Under the pieces are notes generated by a model, which ran no database searches, was not told the DNA's origin, and saw only the letters and a program-made list of their open reading frames with translations. The position numbers were made by a program, and so were the translations under genes. Of a DNA stretch of 64,000 nucleotides, positions 14,590 to 25,583 are shown in pieces. Source of the DNA: Diabrotica undecimpunctata (lineage: Eukaryota > Arthropoda > Insecta > Coleoptera > Chrysomelidae); NCBI RefSeq assembly GCF_040954645.1, contig NC_092808.1, forward strand, positions 79,774,389 through 79,838,388, in the 5' to 3' direction. How positions within the stretch are numbered: the first letter of the stretch is position 1; each line of letters begins with the position of its first letter.

Positions 14590-16080
14590 ACTAAGTCACT
14601 ACATGTAAAATGTAGTTTGTTTCCACCTTGAATGTGCCAGGGGTCCGGGTTTTCGATCTGTTACACTTTTAGTATATTGGCCACTGGATACTACGCGACA
14701 CATTTCAAACAAATACTTTTAGTTTGTACTAAGCTCCCTCAAAATACCTTCGGGAATCGTGGGTAAATTACCTTTAATTGATTTGAACGCAACGATTGGC
14801 AGTTGGTCGCATTGTAATAATTGCTTACCAATAGGACCTGAAAATCCTCTAGGTCTAGAAGTATCTTTATCAAGATAGTAAAAAAGATGTCGAAGATGCT
14901 CATTTGCATGAAGCAGACATTCAAACCACTAAAGCGGTTTTTGAAGATGTTCTTCTGACAGTCGTATTACACCACCATTAACGCCTGTATTTACGACTGT
15001 TTCCGCCACATCCAAAAGTTTCAATTTCCTGTAATGCGATTAAATTTTCTATTAGGAATTGAAAGCAGCGGAGAAACATGTCCCAAATATTTGCATCCTG
15101 GCTCCCGCACAAGTATTATGTGTTCTTTCATGATCGTTTGACGATAACCTTTGCACCTTTTCTTACTTGAGCTTAAGTTTTGTCTTTGCGTCCATCAAAC
15201 TAAAACCTTTCTCTTCTAACTTTATTTTTGTCGATAACGTTGGAAGAGTCCGCTGATGTAATTATTCCCATATCGATTATAATGGCGGATGCAAGACTAG
15301 CTGCAGGTCTATATGCCGTGTCTGTCACGTGTCTTTGCAAAATTTTTCAACTGAATTCTCATCTGATTTTTGTTGACATCTTTAGAGGTTGAAGGTACAA
15401 AAACATCATCTTGAAACGTTACGTCATCAACATCATTAATAAAATCATTTGATTCTGAACTTGAAGAAGAATCGCATTCAGGTACTGGATTATTATCATT
15501 TTCAATAACTATGGTATCTTTCTTCTTTTGTCGTTGTTATCTATGAATATATTTTCTTGTTTTCTCCCTATCAGAGCTTATTACCATTTTTCTCGGACCT
15601 CTTTTATCTAATAAACATTCTCGTTCATCGAGAGGCACTTTTTGAGATTTGCTACAAAGGCAATTTAGTAGAGTATTATATTTGCATGTTGCAAGATCGA
15701 ACATAGTTTTACTTTTCTCCTGGAAGCGTAGAATTTTATCTTGGTAGGACTTACTGTTTTGCCTTCCCTTAAATGGCTTCATAAGCTTGGTGTATTTGAC
15801 ATGGTGGGATTTTAAAAGCTGAATTATTTTTATACGTTACACTATTAGAATTGAAGCCATTTTCCATATTATTTTCTCCAATTTCATGGCAACCTCTTCG
15901 ACGATAACGGAAAACGCTGGCTCTTGCTTGGTAAGTTTTTTGTTTAGCCTCTTCCAAGTACAAAATTTCATCACTTGTTTGGTAACACACATTTTCAGGA
16001 ATATTTGATGGTTGTCCAAAAATGGCGTTGTCTATAGCACATCTTGTTTTTATTACCAATGGTCCTTGCTTATCCGTTTT
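14590..16080 (-). pseudogene. Decayed member of a repetitive insect protein family, probably TE-derived
   Basis: Collinear conserved-looking blocks can be read on the minus strand only by changing frames. From 16059 down: ARASVFRYRR; KTMFDLATCKYNTLLNCLC (15700-15640); ERECLLDKRGPRKMVIS; an acidic Ser-rich stretch at about 15500-15400; AASLASAIIIDMGIITSADS followed by NVIDKNKVRRER (about 15310-15215); VREPGCKYLGHVSPL (about 15120-15070); VVNTGVNGGVIRLSEEHLQK; LHANEHLRH; RPRGFSGPIGKQLLQCDQLP; RKPGPLAHSRW (about 14660-14630). I recall this block order, with LHANELxLRHL and PGPLxHSRW, from multi-copy insect proteins of unknown function; this is memory, not a search. There are many stops and shifts. 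The family spreads in genomes like a transposon, but I cannot assign a class. Confidence 0.55.
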
Positions 16081-16279
16081 AAAAAAATTTCAGTTTACAA
16101 ACAACAATAACAGCAAAATAATGCACCGCACCAAACAGCAAAACTTACACTCAGGGACTGTGTGGCAAAAATGCTAGACGCTTACTGATAAGGGAATCGA
16201 GCAGACTTGAGCCCGATCGATACGGATTACGGATCTATACGATACGCGTGGTTGCCGATTGTTTCATTGGTACTATCCC

Positions 16280-16373
16280 TTGCAAGATAATTTGGATGGA
16301 ATTCCCCAGACTAAGACTGGGTCGATATTAAGAAAAAAATAGTCTGGGTAATTCCATTCGAATTGTCTTGCAA
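16280..16373. repeat. 34-bp imperfect inverted repeat (hairpin)
   Basis: 16280-16313 and 16340-16373 are inverted copies over 34 bp with about four mismatches, separated by 26 bp. They share TTGCAAGA at the outer edge and CAGACTA at the inner edge. No coding signal is present. It could be a fold-back element or one end of a larger element. Confidence 0.7.
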
Positions 16374-16606
16374 CGAATTGCCTATATTATGAATTTTCTA
16401 ATAGCAGATATTAGTAGAAATAGACGTTTCGCGGTAATTTTTAATGGGGTTGAGGACACTTAATAATCAAATAAAATTTTAGATATCGTTTAAATGTGTA
16501 ATTTACAACATTTTAAGTTTTATTTAATTGATATTAGATCGAGTTAGCATATATTTTAATCCAAATAAAATAAAGTTTTCAACTTTTATTCTTTCGATGC
16601 ACTCTA

Positions 16607-16612
<6 letters not shown>

Positions 16613-16668
<56 letters not shown>
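16613..16668. repeat. (AT)n microsatellite
   Basis: About 56 bp of alternating AT, followed directly by AGGGTGTCCAAAAACTC, a start resembling the ends of many insect interspersed repeats. A similar ACAGGGTGATTTTTAATAC sits at about 19612. Confidence 0.9.
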
Positions 16669-16673
<5 letters not shown>

Positions 16674-19600
16674 GTCCAAAAACTCAAACTCTCTTCTGAA
16701 AAATGAAGACCGAAGATTGCTCAGATAATTTTAAGACAAGTTAACCCAATTTACATAGTCCGAAAATACTTCGTTAGGGAGCTAGAGCTCTTTGACGATG
16801 ACTGATTGTAATCAGTTTTATTAAATACCTCCAGAACGATTATCTTCCAGAGTTGAATCGATTTCATTAATTGCAAATTTCTAGTACCGTTCATAGGCGT
16901 CCGTTTTGGGTAGGCCAACGGGTATTTTAACACCTAACTTTTTTATCTGTAACTTTTAAGCATTTGTGTACTAGATTATTAAATTTTTAGATATTCTAGT
17001 ACTAAAAGATGCTCTTAATTTAAGTCGGTAGGACACACCGTTTTCGAGAAAAATCGTTTTGCACTAGTAGGCTTTGAACTGTCAACAGAACTATAACCTA
17101 CCAACCACAACTTGCATGTCAGCTCTCATTAGCTATCTGTTATGATTGTATGCACAATTTTTGCTCCGAAATTATTATTAAGTATTCAAACTGTTTGTGG
17201 ACGGTATATATATAATCGCCTTTATTTGATGAAATGACATCAATAGGAGCATTCATAGACATCTCCCACTTAATTTCTATTATATCTCAGGGTTCTTATT
17301 TGAGTTCAGAAATACCTATCTTTGGCTAGTATTTAATAATAAACAGGAGGAAAAAGAAATAAATAAAATTCAAGTTTATTCAATACAATTATATATAATA
17401 TTTAAATCTATTGGAAAATCATTACACGTATAAACAAATCACTTAGAATTATCGGTGTTTCCCTATCTTGAGAAATTAAACTGCGCAACCCAAATTAAAT
17501 TAACTTTAACTAATAAAAACTTTTAAAAAAATAAATTTTATTTGTTGCGTTTTAAAACTTTATACCTCTGCAATATTGTTTTTAAAAAATAAAAACAGTT
17601 AACTTTGATAAATAAAATAACTAAACTGTCCATGTAATAAAATTTTTATTAAATAATAATTATTAGCCTGAGAATATTAATTGAACACATGTGTAACGGT
17701 TATTAGAGAACATAGACATAACCTAAAACTTTACTTCTTCTTTTTCTTAAATCTTGAATATTACATTAGTGCGGGAGCTTATATTAACAAACTTTTAATG
17801 TGCCTAATATTCGTTTATTTTGATTTTAACTCCTTCCTTTTGATCTGTTTACCCGGAATTTAGATCAAACTTCTTAACAATCCTTCCTATCACTTTTTGA
17901 CTACCAAAAATGTCCTTGCATATGATTGTTCCAATGAATAATAACTTTTTTGTACTTACAAATAATTCAAGTCTTACTACTTACTAAAATTTACTTTCAC
18001 ACCGTTAAACTACCAGCAATATATTGTAGCGGTTATATTGCCTATTACATTGGAATCACTTATAGGACGTTGAAAATTGGAGACAGAAATTGCTGGACTG
18101 GGGATGGGGTAAGCAAAACAAACCGCAACATTTGCTAACGGCTATTCTTGGCTTGTTTGGAGAGCTGGATCGTGGGTAAGTGAATAAAAAGGGGACGAAA
18201 TGGGTAACTACAAAAGTGAATCAAAAGGGTACTTACATGGATTTCGTGGACAACACAATACAAGAAGCTTCCTAAACTATTTAAAATGGACGCCGCTTAC
18301 AAGAATCTTCCTGCTGGGTGGAAGGCTTTTCTTTCCAAAAAAAATACAATAAAAGGGTTAAAATATTTTTAAAGGAAATAACACTACTCTTGGCTTAGGG
18401 AGAAACATTATATATTTACTATTATTTCACCATAAACAGTTACAATTACCAATAATAATAACAAAATACAAAAACGACCTACAATGATGCTATCGGTTTA
18501 CAAAAAAACTCTAGACGTTGGGTACACTATTTGGGCGACATTTTGTAGCGGTTCCAACAACTAGTTGTAACTATTTAAATATTTATTACAAATCAAAATA
18601 TCTTTTCAAATGGAACTTACTTACTGAGGTAACCTTTTTAAAAACAAAACAAATTCAAAATTTATGGTTATGTATGTATTAAATGTCCGAATAAAATAAT
18701 GCTAACTGTCATATGCCAAGACTTAATATAAAAACTTTATAAGAATAATTAATATGACAGTTAGCCAATCCCTATAATTTATAGTTTTATTTATTACAAT
18801 TTTTGTCATAAGAGCAATTATTGATGAAAAATGTCTATATGTACTTAAAAAAATTTTAACAAAAAAAGAGTACCTGATATCACTGAACATTATGTCTTCT
18901 TTAATAAAAGTTTTGGGGCTGGAACTGGTTTTCTAAATACTGCAAAATAACACATATGCATCTCACAAAGTGCAAAGTGGTCCGAAATGACCAGGGACAA
19001 ACAAATAGACGAACTCTGTTCAAGTTGAGCACTGAGTTATCGGGCTTCGGGTTAATCAATCAAACAAAACGATAATTACTCAGACAAACTCACACATTAC
19101 ATCTGAGTGTAATATTCACCTCTCCACATACAAATTTGCCGGTTCCTCGAAGAAACACACCCAAGCTCTTCTCACGTCAAGATCTTAAACCCACCTCTAT
19201 TTTAACTTTGCATAAAACTTCACACTGTTACCATAGTACAAATTTTCCCATGACAAATGACGAAGAACGAAAAAACGTTACGAATTTGAAGAAAAATTCG
19301 GCCTCCAATAAAACTAAACTCTTTTAACAGCGGCTTCACCAAGAGTGATTTTATAATCCTCAAAAATCATTCGCCTCAGTGCATAATATTCCCATTAACC
19401 CATGTGGATATATATTTGACGCGCAATACATCTTAAAGCGGCATGTCGATCAGAGAAATACATACCCATCTTTGTTATATAAACAAACTTTAAAATGTGT
19501 TTATTATAAATCTCTGTGACACAAAAAGGATTGAGATAATGTCGGTGTTTTAACATATACGATAGGAAATATAAATACATTGAAAATATTCTTCGGTGTT

Positions 19601-20232
19601 TTAATAAATACAGGGTGATTTTTAATACATACGAAAGAAAATACAAATCACTTCTCAGGATTCGATATTCTTTCTTTTACGGTCAGCAACAGATCAAACC
19701 CTATTGGCTTTTAACAATACATCCTAAATCAAAATTGTCCTTCTGCCCGCTTTTCTTTAACAAATGATCTTTCAGTACTTTAAAATCCAACCACATAACC
19801 GAGTTTTCAAAATTGACTTTCAAGTTCCCCAATTTTGTGTTCGATAAACAAACTAATAATGGATCTGGTTAATTAACTTTATCTAAACTTCCCAGAGGTT
19901 TAACTGATGGGAAAGAAAATAAAACCCGTTAATCGCCTATATTTTGTATATTTAAACGATAAAGAAAGCAGGTAAAAGATTTTATCATAAATTTGACTAA
20001 CTATTAAATATACCACTATCTATTATTCTAAATATACCAGTTCACAATATAAAGTCTATAAAAGTCCATATCACTCTTAACACATACAAAAAAGTCGTCA
20101 TATGTGATTATAATTCATTTCTCTATTTTTATCTACATGGAGAAATAACAAATTTTTATAAATTATTATTTATATACATTTATCTACATTTTCGGAACGT
20201 AACAATATAGAATATATTATTTATATATATAT
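16669..20232. other. No recognisable gene
   Basis: About 3.5 kb of AT-rich sequence without recognisable coding motifs on either strand. Short open frames lack any domain signature. This is the longest stretch outside 54.8-58.9 kb with no identified mobile element. Confidence 0.45.
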
Positions 20233-21709
20233 TGTTATGATGTGTTGTTTGTTTGAATGATGAGCAATGAGTATTTTTAATAATATAATATATAGGGGTT
20301 TTTATCGCGGTTCTCAAAGAATTAGCTTGTAAGTACTTTTTTAAATTATCTTTATTATAACTATTATGAAACACACATATATATCTAACCTAGTCAATGT
20401 AAATTTAAAATAAACTATCTTTAAATTGATATTCTTATAAAACTAATTAAATTCTATAGACAATCTAAAATTTAAACAAAACTATCTTCAAAATTGAAAT
20501 TGTTATGACACTAACTAAATTATATTAACAAAATTTTGTACCTTTCTTTCACTGAATGCCTAAATGAACTGTTTTCCACTATATATATTCTAATCACCAC
20601 TGAAAGTCTTCGTACTTCGGTTATCCTTGTTTTTTGTGAAATTACTTTTTTCAATTATCAGCTTCTACCAATTTAAGATATAGTTTTCTTCACCAGCATT
20701 TGTACACCACCAACCAAACCAGCAAACAGCATTTATATTTATTCTTCTTTTCAATATACCAATATCCAATTATTATAAGTTGATTTATACTAATCTCCAA
20801 CCATAATATAATTTAATTTCTTCCAATATACCTTTTTTTATCTTCAATAATTATTTGTGTATAATTATAAATGTGCATTAAATTATATGCATAATTTTTA
20901 ATCTTCATTTAACTCACTATATTAAAATATTGGACTATTTGTACTTGATTCACTGACTCTAACTAACTTTCATAATAAACTGCTTGACTTCTGACTAAAA
21001 ACTTCTAAAAACTTCTTAAAACTCTTCTGACTGCACTATCTAAAACTTTTCTGACTAAAAACTTTCAAAAACTGCCAAAAACTCTTCTGACTGCACTATC
21101 TACAACTTTTCTGACTAAAAACTTTCAAAAACTGCCATCTTGAATCCAAATCACGGGTATTTATATCTTTTGGACAATCTAGAACCATCTCGTAAGAGAT
21201 CATGTTCCAATTTGTTCTATTTCATACTTGTATGAATTTTCTGGAACAAACCATTTCGCAAACATGGCCATCTCCGGAGATCCAGAGAATTCCATTCTTT
21301 TCTATTAATAATTTTGTTTACATTTAGGCTTTTCAGATCAGAATATATAATTAAATTAGTAACTTAACATTCTAATTTAATAAAATACACATTTCAAACA
21401 ATATATTATTATAACCCACTTTATATTCGTAAATATTCTTAAACGTCACTTCAGAGTATAAATATCTGTCAAATTTCGAGAGTATTTTTGGTTGCCTAGG
21501 CACATGGCTCACTTAAATCTATCTACCACATTATAATTACTAAAATACAACTTTTTACACTTAATTATATGCTAATTTATTAAAAATACCCTCACATAAA
21601 TATATTTTTATTAAATTCTCTAGTATATAACTTATTTAAAACAACCAAATATCTAATATTATGTAGTATATAACTTATAAATTATTTTCTATAAACCCTA
21701 ATCGTATCA
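20233..21709 (-). repeat. 3' LTR of the Gypsy element
   Basis: On the plus strand it begins TGTTATGATG and ends ATCGTATCA. It is collinear with 27355-28831 at constant offset 7122. It contains two 60-bp tandem units at 21017-21136 (ACTCTTCTGACTGCACTATC-type). Confidence 0.97.
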
Positions 21710-22274
21710 ATACCCCAAAAATAATATTTAAAATAAATAATTTACTTATTATTTTTTTAAATATTAATTTTCTCATACCTTATTAAATTTAATAAATCAA
21801 TTTTTTTTTTTTTTTATTATTTAAAATGTGTTAAATACATCCCTGTTCGCTGTCTATGTCAAAGCAGAGAACAACGGAGCACAGTTCGGCTATTCTATGG
21901 TCAAACTGTCATGTCAAATGGAGAGAATAAAATATAACCTTAATTAAAATTATAATCTATATTGTGTTCTGTTTATTTATAGACAAAATCTAGGAATTAT
22001 TTCCATTCAAAATAACTTTCATCAATATAAATTGGTAAGTTTTACACTTTTTATAAATACATTTACACAATCAATTCTGTATCTAACCCCAAATTATGAT
22101 TTTTAGGGTACAAATTAATTTCCAAATATACAAAATTCAACAAGTATGATGTCAAATTGATTCAAAATAATGAAATCTACCATCTACCATTTAACAAATC
22201 AAGTCTATTGAATAAAATGGATATATCAGTAAGTTATTAGTGTTATTATATTTGTGTTAAAGGTATAGAAATCA

Positions 22275-25200
22275 TTATTCAATCTCTTCATGATATTGAA
22301 AAATGTCGTTGATATGAAATATGCCTCTTAGTCTGTTCTCTGCATCTATTAACACATAACTATTTAGTCCATTCTGATTTTCAATTGTATATGGACCTTC
22401 AAACATTGGTTGTAATTTCTTACAACGGTTTTCTTTAACATTACTTTTTCTAAGTGAACGAATTAACACTAGGTCTCCTTTTTTAAATGTGATTGGTTTT
22501 TTTATATTTCGATTTTGTCTTCTGATATATTTTTCAGCTTTCCTCCTAATTCGGTTATTCACTTTCTGCATTACTTGTTCTAACATATCCTGATTATATT
22601 CACTAATCCACTTTCTGTTTCCTATATGGCCAAACATTAAATATTCTGGTACTTCCTCTGTATTCAAATTATGTGTATTATTTAAAAAATACTCTACTTG
22701 TGGTATATGTTGCTGCCAAGTTTCGTGTTGATTTTGGCACAGTATCCTTAAATATTTTATAACTTCTTTAATATATCTTTCTGCAGGATTTGCCTGAGGA
22801 TGTCTGATACTTGTAAAATGAATGTTGATTCCCTTTTTCTCACAAAATGCCCGAAATTTTTGGTTGTTAAAATATGTAGCATTATCTATTATGCAATTTC
22901 TAAATGGTCCTATTTCTTCGAAAAATTGATTAATATATAATTTTAATGTTTTAACATTTGTTCTAGAGCAGGGATATAGTTTAATAAATTTTGTATATAA
23001 ATCAACTATCACTAGTATATGCTTTTTCCCTGTTGGACTGAGAACTAAATTTGAAATAAAATCCATGGAAACTGTATTTAGTTTTTCATATACAACATTA
23101 GATTTATATGTGTTTTGATTTTTGAAATTCTTTTCTTTGTTTAGTTGACATATTGGGCATTGGGTAGTAATTTCTTTTGCTATACTTATGTCATTCTTTG
23201 CAAAATAATTGTCCCTAAATAGCATCCATAGCTTTCTTGAACCAATATGCATATAATTGTTATGTAAATTTTTCAATATTTTCTTTGCTAAAGTTCTAGT
23301 TATTACATATACTTCTATGCCATTTATTATTTTATAATATACTCCATCTTTCTTAAGGACTTTTTGTTTTTCACTCAAATTGATCTGATCTCTTATAATT
23401 TCTTCTCTAGAATATAATCCAGTACTGTCTACTAATTGATTTAATCCAATTTTTATTGTTCGCTGCCCTTTTTGTGATGTATTTTCTAACCTTGATAAAG
23501 CATCTGCCACTATATTGGATTTTCCAGAAATGTATTTGATTTCAAATGAGTATTCACTCAATATTAGACTCCACCGATGTATTCTACTGTTTCCATATTT
23601 GTTATTTAATATAGACGTTAAAGCTTGGTGATCTGTTTCTATTGTAAATTCATTACCCAACAAATAAAATCTTAATTTTGTGACACAGTGTATTATACTT
23701 GCTAGTTCTAATTCTGAAACTGAGTAACCCTTTTCATGTGGCTTTGTAATTCTTGAAATGAATTGTATTGGGTATTCGACCCCATCATGTATTTGTAATA
23801 ATACCCCTGATAATCTCTCTATTGATGCATCTGTTCTTAGTATGAATGGCTGTGTATAGTCAGGATAGTATATTTTCAAATTTGACAGAAAAATGTTTTT
23901 AATTTCTTGGAATGCTAGTTCTCTTCTCTGATCCCATCTCCATTTTACACCTTTTCTCAGTAGTTCAAGTAATGGAATTTCTTTTATACTTAGATCTGGT
24001 ATCATCCTTTTATAATAATTAATTATTCCAATAAATCCTCTTAAAGTTCTTAAATTGTGTGGTGTTTTATATTCCTGAATGACTTGTGTCCGTTCTGGAT
24101 CCATTTCGATTCCCTTAGTGTTAAGTTTATAACCTAGATATATGACTTCTTTTTGAAAAAATGTACATTTTTCTTGATTTATTTTTAGTCCAACTTTGTC
24201 TAATCTATTTATTATAATTTTTAGGTGTTTCTCATGATCTTCAGCCGTTTTAGAAAAAATTAATATATCATCAATGTAGTGAATTACAAAATGTTCATAT
24301 TGATCCAAAATATCATGAAGACATCTACATAGAGCACTGCAAGATGATTGAAGTCCAAATGGTACTACTTTGAATTGATATACTACTCCATCTATCTGAA
24401 ATCCTGTATACTGTCTACTTTTTCTTTCTAGAGGTATTAACCAGAAACTATGCTGTAAATCGATTTTAGTGAAAAATGACATTCCTGTAATTCTTCCTAA
24501 TATTCCATCTATACTCATTGGTGCTTCAAATTGCTTTTCAGTAATCTTGTTAATATTCCTTGCATCCAAACATAACCTGATTTCACCTGATCTTTTTCGT
24601 ACTACTACTATGGGATTTATAAAACGTGTGTCTGCTTTCTCAATGATTCCATCTTCTAACATATTATTAATTGTTTTGTTTACTTCTTCTCTGTATTTAT
24701 ATGGTATTGGGTATGATTTTGTTTTAAAATCTTTTTCTTCTTTAACTTTTATACTATGGATATAATTTTGTGCAATTCTATTTTCTTTATTGACGAGTCC
24801 CTTGTGTTGCTGCAATATGGAAATGACTATTGATTTATATTCTTCAGGGCAATTTAAAACTTTCATTATATCTTCTTCTTTACAAATAAAATTATTCTTC
24901 ATTATGTACTCATTATTCCTTGCTTCCAATTTTACGCACTCCGCCTCGTAGGCATCCATCTGCTTAAAATTTCCATTCCTTAAATATTCACTACAATAAT
25001 TATTCTTTACATTCTTCTGGGACATTTCCCTATCATCAAAATACATTTCTTCTTCATAAATATCATTATTTTCTTTTAATAATATCCTATCAACTCTTAT
25101 TCCTTCTTCCACCTCATCTTTCTGCATAAATTTAATTATTTGCCCTTCCAAAGTTACCATTTTTTCTTCAAAATCTATCTTTACTTTCTTCTTTTCCAAT

Positions 25201-25583
25201 TCATCATTTCCCATTAATATATCAACACATGAATCCTTGACAATAAATCCTTGCATATTAATTTCTTTATTAAGAATATTAATTTTAAAATTGGCTAGTT
25301 TATCAATTTCACCCAACTTCTTATTATTTGCACCAATAATTTTAATTTTTGGAATCTTTATTATATCTGATAGTTTTAATGTATTAAAAATAAAATTCTC
25401 CGAGACTAAAGTACTTTCTGAACCAGTATCTATCATAATCTTAATCATTTTATTTTTGGCCAAAGCATTTATATAAATTAAATTAATAGATTCAATAATT
25501 TTCTCTTCATCTAAAGAAATAAATTCAGAAGGTTTTTCATAATAGCAATGGCCTAACTTGTAATTCAGAAAGTTTACTGCACA
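22275..25583 (-). CDS. pol: Gypsy Pol polyprotein: protease, RT, RNase H, integrase
   Basis: Makes the enzymes for reverse transcription and integration. No ATG lies at its start: the frame is open up to the slippery site at 25583-25589, so Pol is presumably made by -1 frameshifting from gag. Numbering from the TTG codon at 25463: aspartic protease MIDTGSES near residue 12 and ILMGNDEL near 85; RT with RLCLDARN, TKIDLQHSFW and YIDD at about 396-399; RNase H with RTDAS (Asp about 545), a later TDHQAL and NIVADALSRL; integrase zinc domain HxxxxH with CPIC at about 768-771; catalytic Asp about 801 (MDFI), Asp about 860 (IIDNATYF) and Glu about 895 (NPAERY), the last two 34 residues apart; GPY/F-type FEGPYTI near the C-terminus. 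All catalytic residues are present. No chromodomain or env was seen. Confidence 0.96.
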   Translation of the reverse strand, partial: CAVNFLNYKLGHCYYEKPSEFISLDEEKIIESINLIYINALAKNKMIKIMIDTGSESTLVSENFIFNTLKLSDIIKIPKIKIIGANNKKLGEIDKLANFKINILNKEINMQGFIVKDSCVDILMGNDELEKKKVKIDFEEKMVTLEGQIIKFMQKDEVEEGIRVDRILLKENNDIYEEEMYFDDREMSQKNVKNNYCSEYLRNGNFKQMDAYEAECVKLEARNNEYIMKNNFICKEEDIMKVLNCPEEYKSIVISILQQHKGLVNKENRIAQNYIHSIKVKEEKDFKTKSYPIPYKYREEVNKTINNMLEDGIIEKADTRFINPIVVVRKRSGEIRLCLDARNINKITEKQFEAPMSIDGILGRITGMSFFTKIDLQHSFWLIPLERKSRQYTGFQIDGVVYQFKVVPFGLQSSCSALCRCLHDILDQYEHFVIHYIDDILIFSKTAEDHEKHLKIIINRLDKVGLKINQEKCTFFQKEVIYLGYKLNTKGIEMDPERTQVIQEYKTPHNLRTLRGFIGIINYYKRMIPDLSIKEIPLLELLRKGVKWRWDQRRELAFQEIKNIFLSNLKIYYPDYTQPFILRTDASIERLSGVLLQIHDGVEYPIQFISRITKPHEKGYSVSELELASIIHCVTKLRFYLLGNEFTIETDHQALTSILNNKYGNSRIHRWSLILSEYSFEIKYISGKSNIVADALSRLENTSQKGQRTIKIGLNQLVDSTGLYSREEIIRDQINLSEKQKVLKKDGVYYKIINGIEVYVITRTLAKKILKNLHNNYMHIGSRKLWMLFRDNYFAKNDISIAKEITTQCPICQLNKEKNFKNQNTYKSNVVYEKLNTVSMDFISNLVLSPTGKKHILVIVDLYTKFIKLYPCSRTNVKTLKLYINQFFEEIGPFRNCIIDNATYFNNQKFRAFCEKKGINIHFTSIRHPQANPAERYIKEVIKYLRILCQNQHETWQQHIPQVEYFLNNTHNLNTEEVPEYLMFGHIGNRKWISEYNQDMLEQVMQKVNNRIRRKAEKYIRRQNRNIKKPITFKKGDLVLIRSLRKSNVKENRCKKLQPMFEGPYTIENQNGLNSYVLIDAENRLRGIFHINDIFQYHEEIE

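Noticed and set aside
21710..22274. Possible env remnant downstream of Gypsy pol
   Set aside because: No open frame or signal/transmembrane pattern in the 565 bp before the 3' LTR.
25237..25476. Hydrophobic plus-strand open frames within the Gypsy pol and gag regions
   Set aside because: They are antisense shadows of the intact minus-strand gag and pol.
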